Origin: Bacteroidales bacterium
GTDB taxonomy: Bacteria; Bacteroidota; Bacteroidia; Bacteroidales; UBA932
NCBI GenBank assembly: GCA_017428325.1
Contig: JAFRRA010000004.1
Coordinates: 124,001 to 188,000, forward strand
Length of the DNA stretch: 64,000 bases
Direction: 5' to 3'
The translations under genes and the position numbers were made by a program. The notes beneath the pieces are model-generated. The model did no database searches and was not told the origin of the DNA. It was given only the letters and a program-made list of their open reading frames with translations. Shown here piece by piece: positions 17,035 to 25,500 of this stretch. Numbering within the stretch: position 1 is the stretch's first letter; every line of letters starts with the position of its first letter.

Positions 17035-18230
17035 ACTTTTGCCTGAAGGCAAGCCTTTACGGGATTGGCGTAAATGTGCAGGAATATATCTTCCAGCTCT
17101 TTACGCCATTCTTTTTCATCCACTGGACCAAGATTGTCCTCTTTAGAGAGCTCAGCGATAAGAGCATCCAGCTGCTCCTGCATATGGATCTGGAATGTTT
17201 CCATACCTGCCTTTCCGTATTTGCCCCTGAAGGCGGGTTCCAGGCCGCCACGTTCCCTTAGGATATCCTCAGCCGCATAGTTGTTCGGCCAAAGATGATA
17301 TTCGGAATGTATCTGGCGGTCAATAATCTTTCCAAGTTCCACAAAACGTTCATTCTTTGCGAAAGACGAGCAGGACTCTATCTCAGACCGCTGGATTGGC
17401 TCTGTAAAACAGATCATTATCCGTCCTTTCCAGGACTTCATGCCGGTAATGATGCTGTTCAGATCTTCTCCCTCCGCCTTTACGTACGGATGCCTTCTGG
17501 AAACGAATATTTCCCTGGTTTTCAAAGCATCGCAAGGTTCAAATTCATATGATATAGCCGTAGGGACTATCTTCAGGCAGTCCATATCCTCTACAAAATC
17601 CCCTTCTCCGCTCATCTGCACCATCTTCAAAAGCCCTTGCTCGGTCAGGTCGTACCCGTCCTTGGTACGTCCATTGCGCTGGGCTATCCAGATAGAGCTG
17701 GATTCTGTAGTTATCTGATGGCGTATATACTTGGAAAGCAGCAGGGAAGAATTGTAAACCTCCCTCGGAGAAGTGCTCCTGGTTACCTTTATCATCTTGT
17801 TGCTGCGCGCCACATCCTCAATGAACTGGGAGGTAATGAGATTGTCCCCGACGGCTATCTCCGTGGTAGTAATGCCTTTACGGTGGAAAATAAGCTGGAT
17901 TATGGCGGAATCCAGGACTATATCCCTGTGGTTTGCCAGAATAAGGTGCTTTTGCCCCTGCTCAAAATGACCAAGGCCTGAATACTCCACGCCGGCGCTT
18001 GTGCGGGAAAGCACGTGATCCATCACCATCGCCATAATCTTGTCCTGGAAATCGTCCACAGTCCGGCATTTGTCCAATGCGCTGCGCATAGTGTTTCCGC
18101 CACCCTCAATCTGCAGAAAATCAGAAATATCGTTAAGATATTCGAATGTCCTCATACGGGAAATGGAGGCAGGTATCTCGCTGTCATAATAAGGCCTTAT
18201 GCCGTCGAATATCGTGTCCAGAACAGGCAT
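17031..18230 (-). CDS. Glycerolipid acyltransferase (PlsC-like) with HX5D motif
   Basis: 399 aa, cytosolic or membrane-peripheral. The acyltransferase core begins near residue 95: LILANHRDIVLDSA gives H101 and D107, so the catalytic pair is spaced HX5D rather than HX4D; the NHRD context still aligns with acyltransferase motif I. Motif II-like ITSQFIEDVARSNKMIKV and motif III-like IWIAQRNGRTKDG follow, the latter with the Arg expected to hold the phosphate. It probably transfers acyl groups to a (lyso)phosphatidic-acid-type acceptor. The N-terminal 90 residues are helical and specific to this longer Bacteroidota form. No neighbour gives further context. Confidence 0.82.
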   Translation of the reverse strand: MPVLDTIFDGIRPYYDSEIPASISRMRTFEYLNDISDFLQIEGGGNTMRSALDKCRTVDDFQDKIMAMVMDHVLSRTSAGVEYSGLGHFEQGQKHLILANHRDIVLDSAIIQLIFHRKGITTTEIAVGDNLITSQFIEDVARSNKMIKVTRSTSPREVYNSSLLLSKYIRHQITTESSSIWIAQRNGRTKDGYDLTEQGLLKMVQMSGEGDFVEDMDCLKIVPTAISYEFEPCDALKTREIFVSRRHPYVKAEGEDLNSIITGMKSWKGRIMICFTEPIQRSEIESCSSFAKNERFVELGKIIDRQIHSEYHLWPNNYAAEDILRERGGLEPAFRGKYGKAGMETFQIHMQEQLDALIAELSKEDNLGPVDEKEWRKELEDIFLHIYANPVKACLQAKV

Positions 18231-18255
18231 CTAATCTGAATCTATCCTTGCAAAA

Positions 18256-19485
18256 TTACAAAAAGTTTTGCTCCTTTCTAAGAAGAAGGGAACTGTCTCC
18301 GTAACTCAGGAAACGATAGCCGCTCTCAAGGGCATGGGCGTATATTTTACGCCAATCCTCGCCGATGAAGGCGGAAATAAGAAGGAGAAGGGTGCTCTGT
18401 GGCTGGTGAAAATTTGTAACCAGCATATTTACAATACGATAGCGAAAACCAGGGACAATAATTATGGATGTTCCCGCCACCAGAGTCTGGAGTTTTCTGC
18501 AGTCCATATATGCGATTATGGCCTTAATAGCCTCTTCTGTAGGATATGGATAGTCTCTTTCGTAAGGATCCCATTGCCCGACTTCCCCAAGCGGAGAATC
18601 CTGGTTTTCCAGACACTGGACTCCTATATAATATAATGACTCCAGGCAACGGGTGGAAGTCGTTCCAACAGCAACCACATTTCCGGTACCGACAGCCTTC
18701 AGAAGGTCCTTCAGGAAGGATTTTGTTACGGAAAACGGCTCACAGTGCATCTTATGGGCGGATATTAACTCACTTTTTACCGGAACAAATGTCCCTGCAC
18801 CAACGTGAAGGCATACATTTTCCCTTACCACGCCCTTGGTGTCAAGGTCATCCAGAACCCGGTCAGTAAAGTGAAGGCCGGCCGTAGGAGCAGCCACAGA
18901 TCCCTCGAAATGAGCATATATCGTCTGATAGCGGGACTTGTCAATATCTTCTGTCTGACGGTTCAGGTATGGAGGAATCGGCACCTGGCCGCAACGCTCC
19001 AGAACCTCCGAGAAAGTAGCGTCTCCATCCCACAGGAAACGGACTTTTGACGTCTTTCCTTCCCCCTTTTCCAGCAATTCCGCACGGAAATCCAGGTCTT
19101 CAAAGCCATTTTCGCTGAAAAAACGCACCTGGCCTCCCTTCCATTTTCTGGCATTTCCAATGACTACACTCCAGTCACAGGAGCCCTGAGAGGCAAAATT
19201 TGCCACATATTCTGATGGAAAAACAGGGTTCAAACAAAGGATTTCTATAAGTGCACCTGTATTTTTCCGGAAAAACAGCCTAGCCGGAACCACCTTTGTG
19301 TTGTTGAAAACCATAAAGGATTTTCCGGGAATATGGTCTGACAGATTCCGGAAAATATCATCCTCCAAACTGCCATCAGAAAAGACTAGAAGCTTAGACT
19401 GGTCTCTGACAGGTAAAGGATACTTGGCAATACGCTCCTGGGGGAGGGGATAGGTGTAATCCGATATTTTGATTTCAGGCTTCAA
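18256..19485 (-). CDS. queA: S-adenosylmethionine:tRNA ribosyltransferase-isomerase
   Basis: QueA converts 7-aminomethyl-7-deazaguanine in tRNA to epoxyqueuosine using SAM. Family signatures: YPLPQERIAKYPLPVRDQSKLLVF at the N-terminus, VFNNTKVVPARL, GSVAAPTAGLHFT and NVCLHVGAGTFVPV, and VGTTSTRCLESL near the end. An in-frame GTG at 19510-19512 would lengthen it by nine codons, but a TAnnTTTG element (19502-19509) lies inside that extension. I therefore prefer the TTG at 19483-19485, giving a leader of about 11 nt and a start close to the Y/S-D-Y position seen in relatives. Either way the core is complete (about 409-418 aa). Confidence 0.93.
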   Translation of the reverse strand: MKPEIKISDYTYPLPQERIAKYPLPVRDQSKLLVFSDGSLEDDIFRNLSDHIPGKSFMVFNNTKVVPARLFFRKNTGALIEILCLNPVFPSEYVANFASQGSCDWSVVIGNARKWKGGQVRFFSENGFEDLDFRAELLEKGEGKTSKVRFLWDGDATFSEVLERCGQVPIPPYLNRQTEDIDKSRYQTIYAHFEGSVAAPTAGLHFTDRVLDDLDTKGVVRENVCLHVGAGTFVPVKSELISAHKMHCEPFSVTKSFLKDLLKAVGTGNVVAVGTTSTRCLESLYYIGVQCLENQDSPLGEVGQWDPYERDYPYPTEEAIKAIIAYMDCRKLQTLVAGTSIIIVPGFRYRIVNMLVTNFHQPQSTLLLLISAFIGEDWRKIYAHALESGYRFLSYGDSSLLLRKEQNFL

Positions 19486-19501
19486 TTCGCTTTGTTTTGT
19501 G

Positions 19502-19509
19502 CAAAGATA
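19502..19509 (-). promoter_or_regulatory. Candidate -7 element of queA
   Basis: The minus strand reads TATCTTTG, an exact TAnnTTTG match, 16 nt upstream of the TTG start. It argues that the upstream GTG (19512) is not translated. The -33 region is weak. Confidence 0.45.
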
Positions 19510-19961
19510 CACAAATACCCACTAAAGAAAAAATCTCTTAAAATAGAGGTTTTCCGCTTTCTGTGATTTCACAAAACAAAACACAATAAATTCACTTTCC
19601 GCAACACAATGTTTGACTGTTGCGTACTTTGGGTGTGCTGAACATATGCAGAGTATAACTTTTTGTGATAGTTAAAATATTAAAATCATAATATATTGTT
19701 TTTCAGTTATTAGTATGTTCTCATCTCTACAATTGTTGAGGTAAAAACAGTGCTTGGCTTACCCAAAATGCGTAATTGTTTGCGTTTTTAATATTATCCA
19801 AAAGTATATTTTATTGATTTATTGTATTTTATATCCTATCACTTAAATTGCATCTTTAATAAAGATATTATTTGCGTATACCTATTCTAAGGCCATACAA
19901 GGCACATTATATAGATGTGCGCAATTCTGTCTGATTTGTGAACAAGTGAGAAAATTTCGTA

Positions 19962-19977
19962 CAAATTTGCAAATTTG
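19962..19977 (+). promoter_or_regulatory. 16-bp perfect palindrome, candidate operator
   Basis: CAAATTTGCAAATTTG reads identically on both strands. It covers the -33 TTG (19967-19969) of the promoter in front of the XRE gene, so a bound dimer would block sigma factor access. The adjacent regulator is the obvious candidate ligand (autoregulation). Confidence 0.5.
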
Positions 19978-19997
19978 GATTAATGTGTATATATTTG
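19966..19997 (+). promoter_or_regulatory. Promoter of the XRE regulator gene
   Basis: TTG at 19967-19969, a 20-nt spacer, then TATATTTG at 19990-19997: a full match to the Bacteroides -33/-7 architecture. Transcription would begin near 20003, leaving a leader of about 16 nt before the ATG at 20020. Confidence 0.6.
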
Positions 19998-20019
19998 TTA
20001 TAGATATCAGTTTTCAAAG

Positions 20020-20691
20020 ATGAAAGACAGATTACAGACCATACTCAACCTGGAAAAAATTACAGCGGCCCAAATGGCGGCTCTTTTGATGATCCAGAGA
20101 TCGACTTTGAGCAATCTGCTCAGCGGAAGAAATAATCCGAGTTATGACTTTATTTTGGCAATTATGACAAAATTGCCGAATTTGAACATCGAGTGGTTGC
20201 TGCGCGGAGAGGGAAGACCTTATAAAAATCCAGACCTGAATTTTAAGGGAGAGCGTCTAAACGACACAACTGAGTGTCGTCAAATAGACGCAAAAGAAGG
20301 AACCGGAGATCCCCATCTTATTTTGAGTCAATCAGACACACAGGAAGAACCCCAGTATGCCAATGGCAATCTCTTCGGTTTTTCTGACCTTCCTCAAGAA
20401 GACTTTCCTGAAGAAACTGAAGGTGTTTATCCTCCGGAGGAAGAAAAAGCCATCTTTCATCCTTTTCCTGCTCTGGAAGCCGGAGAACTGGAAAGAAGGG
20501 TTAATGCTATGCAACAATCTGAAAAAGAAGATATTAGTCCAGAAAATAGCATTCCTGATCTCTCTGAGAATCCAATAAATGAGGAAAAATCGGCCCCTAC
20601 CCGGCAAAAAATCGTTTCAGACAAGGCCTCTGCTCCTGTAAAAGTCATACTTCTGTATTCGGACGGCACCTTTGAATCATTTGAGAAATAG
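20020..20691 (+). CDS. XRE-family helix-turn-helix regulator with acidic tail
   Basis: 223 aa. Residues 1-70 form a Cro/CI-type HTH: KITAAQMAALLMIQRSTLSN supplies helices 2-3, followed by LLSGRNNPSYDFILAIM and LNIEWLLRGEG, the usual end of this domain in Bacteroidota regulators. The remaining 150 residues are of low complexity and acidic (many Glu, Pro, Ser), probably disordered, ending in a short strand VKVILLYSDGTFESFEK. No signal peptide, no protease motif. It stands alone after a 507-nt AT-rich gap with a palindromic operator candidate, so autoregulation is likely. Targets unknown; a prophage origin is not supported, since no phage genes are nearby. Confidence 0.82.
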   Translation: MKDRLQTILNLEKITAAQMAALLMIQRSTLSNLLSGRNNPSYDFILAIMTKLPNLNIEWLLRGEGRPYKNPDLNFKGERLNDTTECRQIDAKEGTGDPHLILSQSDTQEEPQYANGNLFGFSDLPQEDFPEETEGVYPPEEEKAIFHPFPALEAGELERRVNAMQQSEKEDISPENSIPDLSENPINEEKSAPTRQKIVSDKASAPVKVILLYSDGTFESFEK

Positions 20692-20697
20692 ATTTGC

Positions 20698-20705
20698 TAA
20701 ATTTG
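20698..20705 (+). promoter_or_regulatory. Candidate -7 element of pyrD
   Basis: TAAATTTG matches TAnnTTTG, in the 47-nt gap before pyrD (ATG 20739). Confidence 0.4.
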
Positions 20706-20738
20706 TCTTATATATAAACCCTATATATAATAAGGTAT

Positions 20739-21791
20739 ATGTATAAGCTGTTACGAAGCATACTGTTTCTATGGCAACCGGAGAAGATACACGACTTTAC
20801 GGTCCATTTCCTCAAGTTCCTGGACAAGATCCCTATTATTCCCCCTATTATCAGGTTATTCTGCAATTACAGGAACCCTGTCCTGGAACGTGACGTGTTC
20901 GGAATCAGGTTCCAGAACCCGATAGGACTTGCCGCCGGTTTCGACAAGAATGGAGATGCTTTCAACGCCATTGCCAACTTCGGGTTCGGCTTTGTAGAAA
21001 TAGGTTCTCTTACACCACAGCCACAGGACGGGAACCCTAAGCCCAGATGTTTCAGACTGACTAAAGATCAGGCGATTGTAAACAGGATGGGTATCAACAA
21101 CAAAGGTGTTAGGCATGCTATTTCATACATTCAGAAACACCGGAATTCCTGCCCTATAGGATGCAGTATTACAAAGGGACGGGAAACTGCCATGGCAGAT
21201 GCATATAAGGATTACGAACTGTCGTTCGAATATATGTATGACTATGTGGACTACTTTGTCCTCAACGTCTCCTGCCCTAACGTCAAGGATGCCTCCAGCA
21301 ACCAGAACCTGGAAAATATCACCCCTATCATAGACAAGCTTCTGGAACTCAGGATAATGTATGATGACTACCGCCCTATTCTCCTGAAGATTTCCCCTGA
21401 CGTGGACCGCGAGTATCTGGATGACGTGATCAACCTGGTGCTTATTTCCGGTCTCGACGGAATAATAGCGGCAAACACTACAGCAAAGAGAGAGAACCTC
21501 AGGAGTTCAAAGTCATCCGTAGAAAAGGCCGGGAATGGCGGATTAAGTGGCAAACCTTTGTATGACAGGACATTGTCTCTTGTAAAGTATATCCGTCACA
21601 AGACTAATGGCCATCTCCCTATCATAGCTAGCGGAGGAGTAATGACTCCTGCCCAGGCTCTGGAACTCCTGGACAGCGGAGCTTCATTGGTAGAGATATA
21701 CACGGGCTTTATCTACAACGGGCCAAGATTTGTGAAAAAAATCAACAAACACATAGCAAAGGCCCTCATAGAAAGGAAGAGTCAGTTATGA
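20739..21791 (+). CDS. pyrD: Dihydroorotate dehydrogenase, quinone-dependent (class 2)
   Basis: 350 aa. The N-terminal amphipathic helix pair (MYKLLRSILFLWQPEKIHDFTVHFL) marks the membrane-associated class 2 enzyme that passes electrons to quinone. Then come NPIGLAAGFDKNGD, NRMGINNKG, YFVLNVSCPNVKDAS with the catalytic Ser of class 2, and GGLSGKPLYDRTLSLVKYI and SGGVMTPAQALELLDSGASLVEIYTGFIY for FMN and phosphate binding. It oxidises dihydroorotate to orotate in pyrimidine synthesis. It overlaps cinA by 4 nt (ATGA), so translation is probably coupled. pyrC lies elsewhere in the window (34793-36169). Confidence 0.96.
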   Translation: MYKLLRSILFLWQPEKIHDFTVHFLKFLDKIPIIPPIIRLFCNYRNPVLERDVFGIRFQNPIGLAAGFDKNGDAFNAIANFGFGFVEIGSLTPQPQDGNPKPRCFRLTKDQAIVNRMGINNKGVRHAISYIQKHRNSCPIGCSITKGRETAMADAYKDYELSFEYMYDYVDYFVLNVSCPNVKDASSNQNLENITPIIDKLLELRIMYDDYRPILLKISPDVDREYLDDVINLVLISGLDGIIAANTTAKRENLRSSKSSVEKAGNGGLSGKPLYDRTLSLVKYIRHKTNGHLPIIASGGVMTPAQALELLDSGASLVEIYTGFIYNGPRFVKKINKHIAKALIERKSQL

Positions 21792-23059
21792 TTACAGCAT
21801 CTATTTGCACAATCGGAGACGAGATCCTGATCGGACAGATTACGGATACCAATTCATCATATATAGCCAGGGCACTTAACAAGGTTGGAATCAAGGTGGT
21901 GCATATGTCTTCCTGTTCTGATTCCAAGAGAGATATCCTGAATACGCTCAAACGTTGCCTGAGGATGAGCGAGGTTGTGATTACCACCGGAGGACTCGGC
22001 CCCACAAAGGACGATATAACAAAGAATGTCCTTATGACCCTTAGCGGCAGCAATAGGATGGTCCGCAGCCATAAGCAGTATATTATCATAAAGAACATAT
22101 TGTCCGCCAGGGGGATACAGATGCTGGACATAAACCGCCAGCAGGCTTATGTTCCGGAAAACTGCACTGTCATCCCGAACAGGATAGGAACTGCCCCTAT
22201 TATGCAGTTCCGCTTCCCAAAGGAAGAGTTTGGAAGAGACAATCTCCTATTCTCTATGCCGGGAGTCCCTTTCGAGACAGAATATGCCACAAATGATGTA
22301 ATAAGCGCCATACAAGCACATTACAAGCTAAACAGGATATTCCACAGGACAATCTGCACATTCGGTATCGCTGAGTCTGTACTGAGCAAAAAGATAGAGA
22401 GTTGGGAGAATTCCCTGCCGGCAAACCTTCATCTGGCCTATCTGCCTAACCCTGTATTGGGAGTTAGGCTACGCCTGTCAATTTACGGCATCTCGGAGAA
22501 GGAAGGCAAGGAGGAACTTGACAAATATGCTTCTACCCTCAAGGCTATTCTCGGCGATGCTGTTTACGGTGAGGGGGATACCAACCCACAGACAGTTACA
22601 GGAGAACTCCTCCTTGAAAGAGGCGCAACAATCAGCACTGCAGAGTCTTGTACGGGCGGCTATGTTGCCCACCTCCTGACTGAGATCCCAGGCTCCAGCC
22701 GTTATTTCTGGGGCAGTGTTGTCAGTTACGACAACTCAGTGAAAATAAACACTTTGGGGGTAAGCGAGAATACAGTCAAAAAGTATGGTGTTGTAAGCAG
22801 CCAGTGCGTAAAGGAAATGGCGGAGGGCGTAAGAAAGAGGCTGGGCACCACCTACTCAATCTCGACTTCCGGCATTGCCGGCCCTGGAGGCGGAACCCCA
22901 AATAAACCAGTCGGAACTCTATGGATGGCGGCCAGTGGCCCTAAGGGAACCGTTACGGCAACTATCGTTTCCAAGAGTACCCGCAAGATCAATATTGAGA
23001 GGTTCGCCGCCTCGGCCCTGGATCTGTTCAGACGCAGCCTCCTTGCAGGAAAGATTTGA
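21788..23059 (+). CDS. cinA: CinA-family competence/damage-inducible protein, NMN deamidase domain
   Basis: 423 aa, the full two-domain form. Residues 1-170 are the MoaB/MogA-like domain (SICTIGDEILIGQITDTNSSYIA, ITTGGLGPTKDDITK). Residues about 265-420 are the PncC-type deamidase domain, with TAESCTGGYVAHLLTEIPGSS and YSISTSGIAGPGGGTPNKPVGTLW. The second domain hydrolyses nicotinamide mononucleotide to the nicotinate form, salvaging a by-product of the DNA ligase reaction; the first may be an ADP-ribose pyrophosphatase. It is coupled to pyrD by a 4-nt overlap and followed after 19 nt by the serine hydrolase gene. Confidence 0.95.
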   Translation: MITASICTIGDEILIGQITDTNSSYIARALNKVGIKVVHMSSCSDSKRDILNTLKRCLRMSEVVITTGGLGPTKDDITKNVLMTLSGSNRMVRSHKQYIIIKNILSARGIQMLDINRQQAYVPENCTVIPNRIGTAPIMQFRFPKEEFGRDNLLFSMPGVPFETEYATNDVISAIQAHYKLNRIFHRTICTFGIAESVLSKKIESWENSLPANLHLAYLPNPVLGVRLRLSIYGISEKEGKEELDKYASTLKAILGDAVYGEGDTNPQTVTGELLLERGATISTAESCTGGYVAHLLTEIPGSSRYFWGSVVSYDNSVKINTLGVSENTVKKYGVVSSQCVKEMAEGVRKRLGTTYSISTSGIAGPGGGTPNKPVGTLWMAASGPKGTVTATIVSKSTRKINIERFAASALDLFRRSLLAGKI

Positions 23060-23078
23060 AACACAATAACATAAAGAT

Positions 23079-24350
23079 ATGAAACGCATAATTCTTTTGA
23101 CATTAACAATCTCAGCCATGATTGCCTGTACAGAAAAGAAAGCGGCAGATCCAGTTGCCGTTGCAATGCAGAAAGTGGATTCCCTGTTCATAGACAGGTA
23201 CGCCCCTATCGACACTATGTTCGCCGAGCCGGGAGGCGCAGTTCTCATTATGAAGGGGGATTCCATTATATTCGACAAGGGCTACGGCCACGCCGACCTT
23301 GCCCGCCGCTACAAGATAGACGGCAACACATTTTTCAACATTGCCTCCTGTTCAAAGCAGTTCACGGCTGTTGCCATCCTTAAGCTCGCTGAGGAAGGGA
23401 AACTGGACATCCACAAGAGCATCTACGATGTATCTCCTCTTGTAACTCCTTATCTACCAAAGAAAAAGGCCCCATTCACCAACATTACCACAGCTCACCT
23501 TATGAGTCATGCCTCAGGAATTCCTGATACCCGCCCGAGGACAGACCGAAACTTTATGCTCAAGTGTACAGATATGCAGTCCATTGAGTACATGAAGGGC
23601 CTCAAGGAACTAAACTTTGCTCCAGGTACCGAGTACCAGTACATCAACCCTACTTTCCAGCTGCTTTATCTGTTCATAGAGAAACTCAGTGGAAAAGGGT
23701 TTGACGAATATATGAAAGAGAATATCTTCACACCTGCCAGAATGCTTACAACTCTCTATTTCTCAGAGGAGAACGAGCCAAAGATCCCTAATATGGCACA
23801 CGGCTACATCTACGAGGATGCAGAAGATACCGCAAGCGTGGATTCAGACAAGCCAGCAGGAGCCGTTGTGGCAAAAGCCGAGAAGCCGGAGAATGCGGAT
23901 GTTCCTCACAACAAATTCCAGGAGTGCGACTACGGAGAGGAAACATTCTTCGCAACCAAGGCAGACGGCGGTCTCTACACTTCCACCCACGAGTTTGCAG
24001 AGTGGGTCAAGGCTATGAGAGACAACAAGATAATACCTGCAAGGGCAAAGGAAGAAGCCTGGTCTTATGTTAACAACGTATCCGGCAGCAAGTTCTCGAC
24101 CTACCAGAACAGGGACAATACATTCTACGGCTACGGCTGGTTCCTGGAGCAGCAGCCGGGCTATCCTAAGAAGGTTTACCACACCGGAGACAACGGCGGA
24201 TTCCAGATCTACGAGGGATTCTTCCCTGAGGCAGACCTTACAGTCCTAATTTTCGAAAACAGAAACGATAAGGACCGCTGGGATATGGTAAGAAAAATAG
24301 ACCGGATCCTGAAGGATGCCGGTCTAATGGAAACAGCTACTGACAAATAG
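23079..24350 (+). CDS. Lipoprotein serine hydrolase, beta-lactamase class C fold
   Basis: 423 aa. Lipoprotein signal with lipobox MIAC (Cys17). The penicillin-binding fold motifs are all present: S90-C-S-K93 (SxxK), Y188-I-N190 (YxN) and HTG in VYHTGDNGGF near residue 366. These proteins range from D-Ala-D-Ala carboxypeptidases and esterases to beta-lactamase relatives. A sequence-only view cannot choose; a peptidoglycan or D-amino-acid peptidase is more likely than resistance. An acidic Ala/Glu insertion (about 245-275) carries no motif. Likely last gene of the pyrD-cinA transcript; its stop lies 1 nt from the convergent M19 gene. Confidence 0.86.
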   Translation: MKRIILLTLTISAMIACTEKKAADPVAVAMQKVDSLFIDRYAPIDTMFAEPGGAVLIMKGDSIIFDKGYGHADLARRYKIDGNTFFNIASCSKQFTAVAILKLAEEGKLDIHKSIYDVSPLVTPYLPKKKAPFTNITTAHLMSHASGIPDTRPRTDRNFMLKCTDMQSIEYMKGLKELNFAPGTEYQYINPTFQLLYLFIEKLSGKGFDEYMKENIFTPARMLTTLYFSEENEPKIPNMAHGYIYEDAEDTASVDSDKPAGAVVAKAEKPENADVPHNKFQECDYGEETFFATKADGGLYTSTHEFAEWVKAMRDNKIIPARAKEEAWSYVNNVSGSKFSTYQNRDNTFYGYGWFLEQQPGYPKKVYHTGDNGGFQIYEGFFPEADLTVLIFENRNDKDRWDMVRKIDRILKDAGLMETATDK

Positions 24351-24351
24351 G

Positions 24352-25482
24352 CTATAGAGTCAGTGCCATGTCTTCTACCTGGGTGAAAGCTCTCAAGAAG
24401 TTTTCACCCAGTACTTTTTTAATGTCATCGTCTGAGTATCCGCGATGGCGGAGTTCACGGGTGATGACCTCGAACTTGCTGACATCCTCAAGGCCGATTG
24501 GAGGCATCTCGATTCCGTCATAGTCTGAACCCAGACCTACGTAATCGATTCCTACAAGGTCAATTACATGCTCGATATGGTCTACCAGAAGCTTGTATGA
24601 AGGAGATGGGAAATTCTTCTTTATAAATGCCGTATGCTTCTTGAACTCGGCGATTTCCTTCTTGCCCTTCTTGCCGCTTCTCCAATAAGCCTTCATAGCA
24701 GCATCGTAGTTGTCTGCAGCCTCAAAGTACTCGTCCGTGCCATAGGCATCGCTGAGGAATGCCGGATAGAAGTTGATCTGGATTACTCCGCCAGCCTTGG
24801 CAAGATCCTTTATCATCTTGTCCGTCATATTCCTTGGATGCTTGCAAAGAGCCCTGCAGCAGGAGTGTGTGGCAACAATTGGAGCCTTGGAATACTTCAA
24901 GCAGTCATAGAATGACTCATCTGAAAGGTGACTTACGTCCACTATCATTCCCAGACGGTTCATCTCGGCAACCACTTTCTTACCGAACGGGGAAAGGCCG
25001 TGCCAGTGTGCCTCCTTAGGAGCGCAACTGTCGCAGAGCTGGTTGTGGGCGCAATGGCAGAGGGTGATGTACCTTACTCCCATACGGTAGAACTCGTGCA
25101 AGAGAGCCAGGTCGTTCTGGATTGGAGAACCGTTCTCCATACCGAGCATAATGGCTCCGCGGCCACTCTTCTTGATCTCGCGGGCATGGCGTACGGAATA
25201 TGCCAGCGCCACCTTGTCGCGGTTGGCGGCAATCATATCCTTGGTCTCGCCTATCAGCCTGACAGCCTGTACTGTAGACTGGTCCGGAGTAAGCCTTACA
25301 CGGGTAAAAATAGCATAGAACATAAGGTCCAGACCGCCTTCTTTCATCCTTATGAAATCATTGTGTCCCTCGTTGCTTCTTACGCCGAGGTCTGCGTGCT
25401 CTTCATCTATTCTCAAAGGAGTGTCGCAATGGGTATCCACTACCATTGCCTCCATATGGAGCTGATGTACGGATTTAGCCAT
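24352..25482 (-). CDS. M19-family (renal) dipeptidase
   Basis: 376 aa without signal peptide. Metal-binding motifs of the M19 amidohydrolase fold: VDTHCDTP (HxD), the bridging Glu in MLGMENGSPI, and later histidines in CHCAHNQLCDS, VDVSHLSDESF and VATHSCCRAL; GLGSDYDGIE near the end closes the site. It hydrolyses dipeptides, often of broad specificity and including L-D forms. It lies 18 nt downstream of pruA on the same strand, linking peptide hydrolysis with proline/glutamate-semialdehyde oxidation. Confidence 0.94.
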   Translation of the reverse strand: MAKSVHQLHMEAMVVDTHCDTPLRIDEEHADLGVRSNEGHNDFIRMKEGGLDLMFYAIFTRVRLTPDQSTVQAVRLIGETKDMIAANRDKVALAYSVRHAREIKKSGRGAIMLGMENGSPIQNDLALLHEFYRMGVRYITLCHCAHNQLCDSCAPKEAHWHGLSPFGKKVVAEMNRLGMIVDVSHLSDESFYDCLKYSKAPIVATHSCCRALCKHPRNMTDKMIKDLAKAGGVIQINFYPAFLSDAYGTDEYFEAADNYDAAMKAYWRSGKKGKKEIAEFKKHTAFIKKNFPSPSYKLLVDHIEHVIDLVGIDYVGLGSDYDGIEMPPIGLEDVSKFEVITRELRHRGYSDDDIKKVLGENFLRAFTQVEDMALTL

Positions 25483-25500
25483 TTTATAAAGGATTATAAG

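Larger units (their letters stand above)
19513..20019 (+). other. AT-rich intergenic region without genes
   Basis: 507 nt between divergent queA and the XRE regulator, the only long non-coding gap in the window and clearly more AT-rich than its flanks. I see no ORF worth calling and no tRNA. It contains a TGTGA-TT-TCACA palindrome (19562-19573), a 7-bp inverted repeat CGCAACA/TGTTGCG with an 11-nt loop (19600-19624), and near its right end the palindrome and promoter listed separately. The rest is unexplained. Confidence 0.7.

Noticed and set aside
19562-19573. TGTGA-TT-TCACA palindrome as a CRP site
   Set aside because: CRP sites have a 6-nt spacer between these half-sites; here it is 2 nt. 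Kept only as an unexplained palindrome.
23079-24350. Serine hydrolase as an antibiotic-resistance beta-lactamase
   Set aside because: SxxK/YxN/HxG are shared by esterases and carboxypeptidases; a lipoprotein at the end of a pyrD-cinA operon gives no support for resistance.
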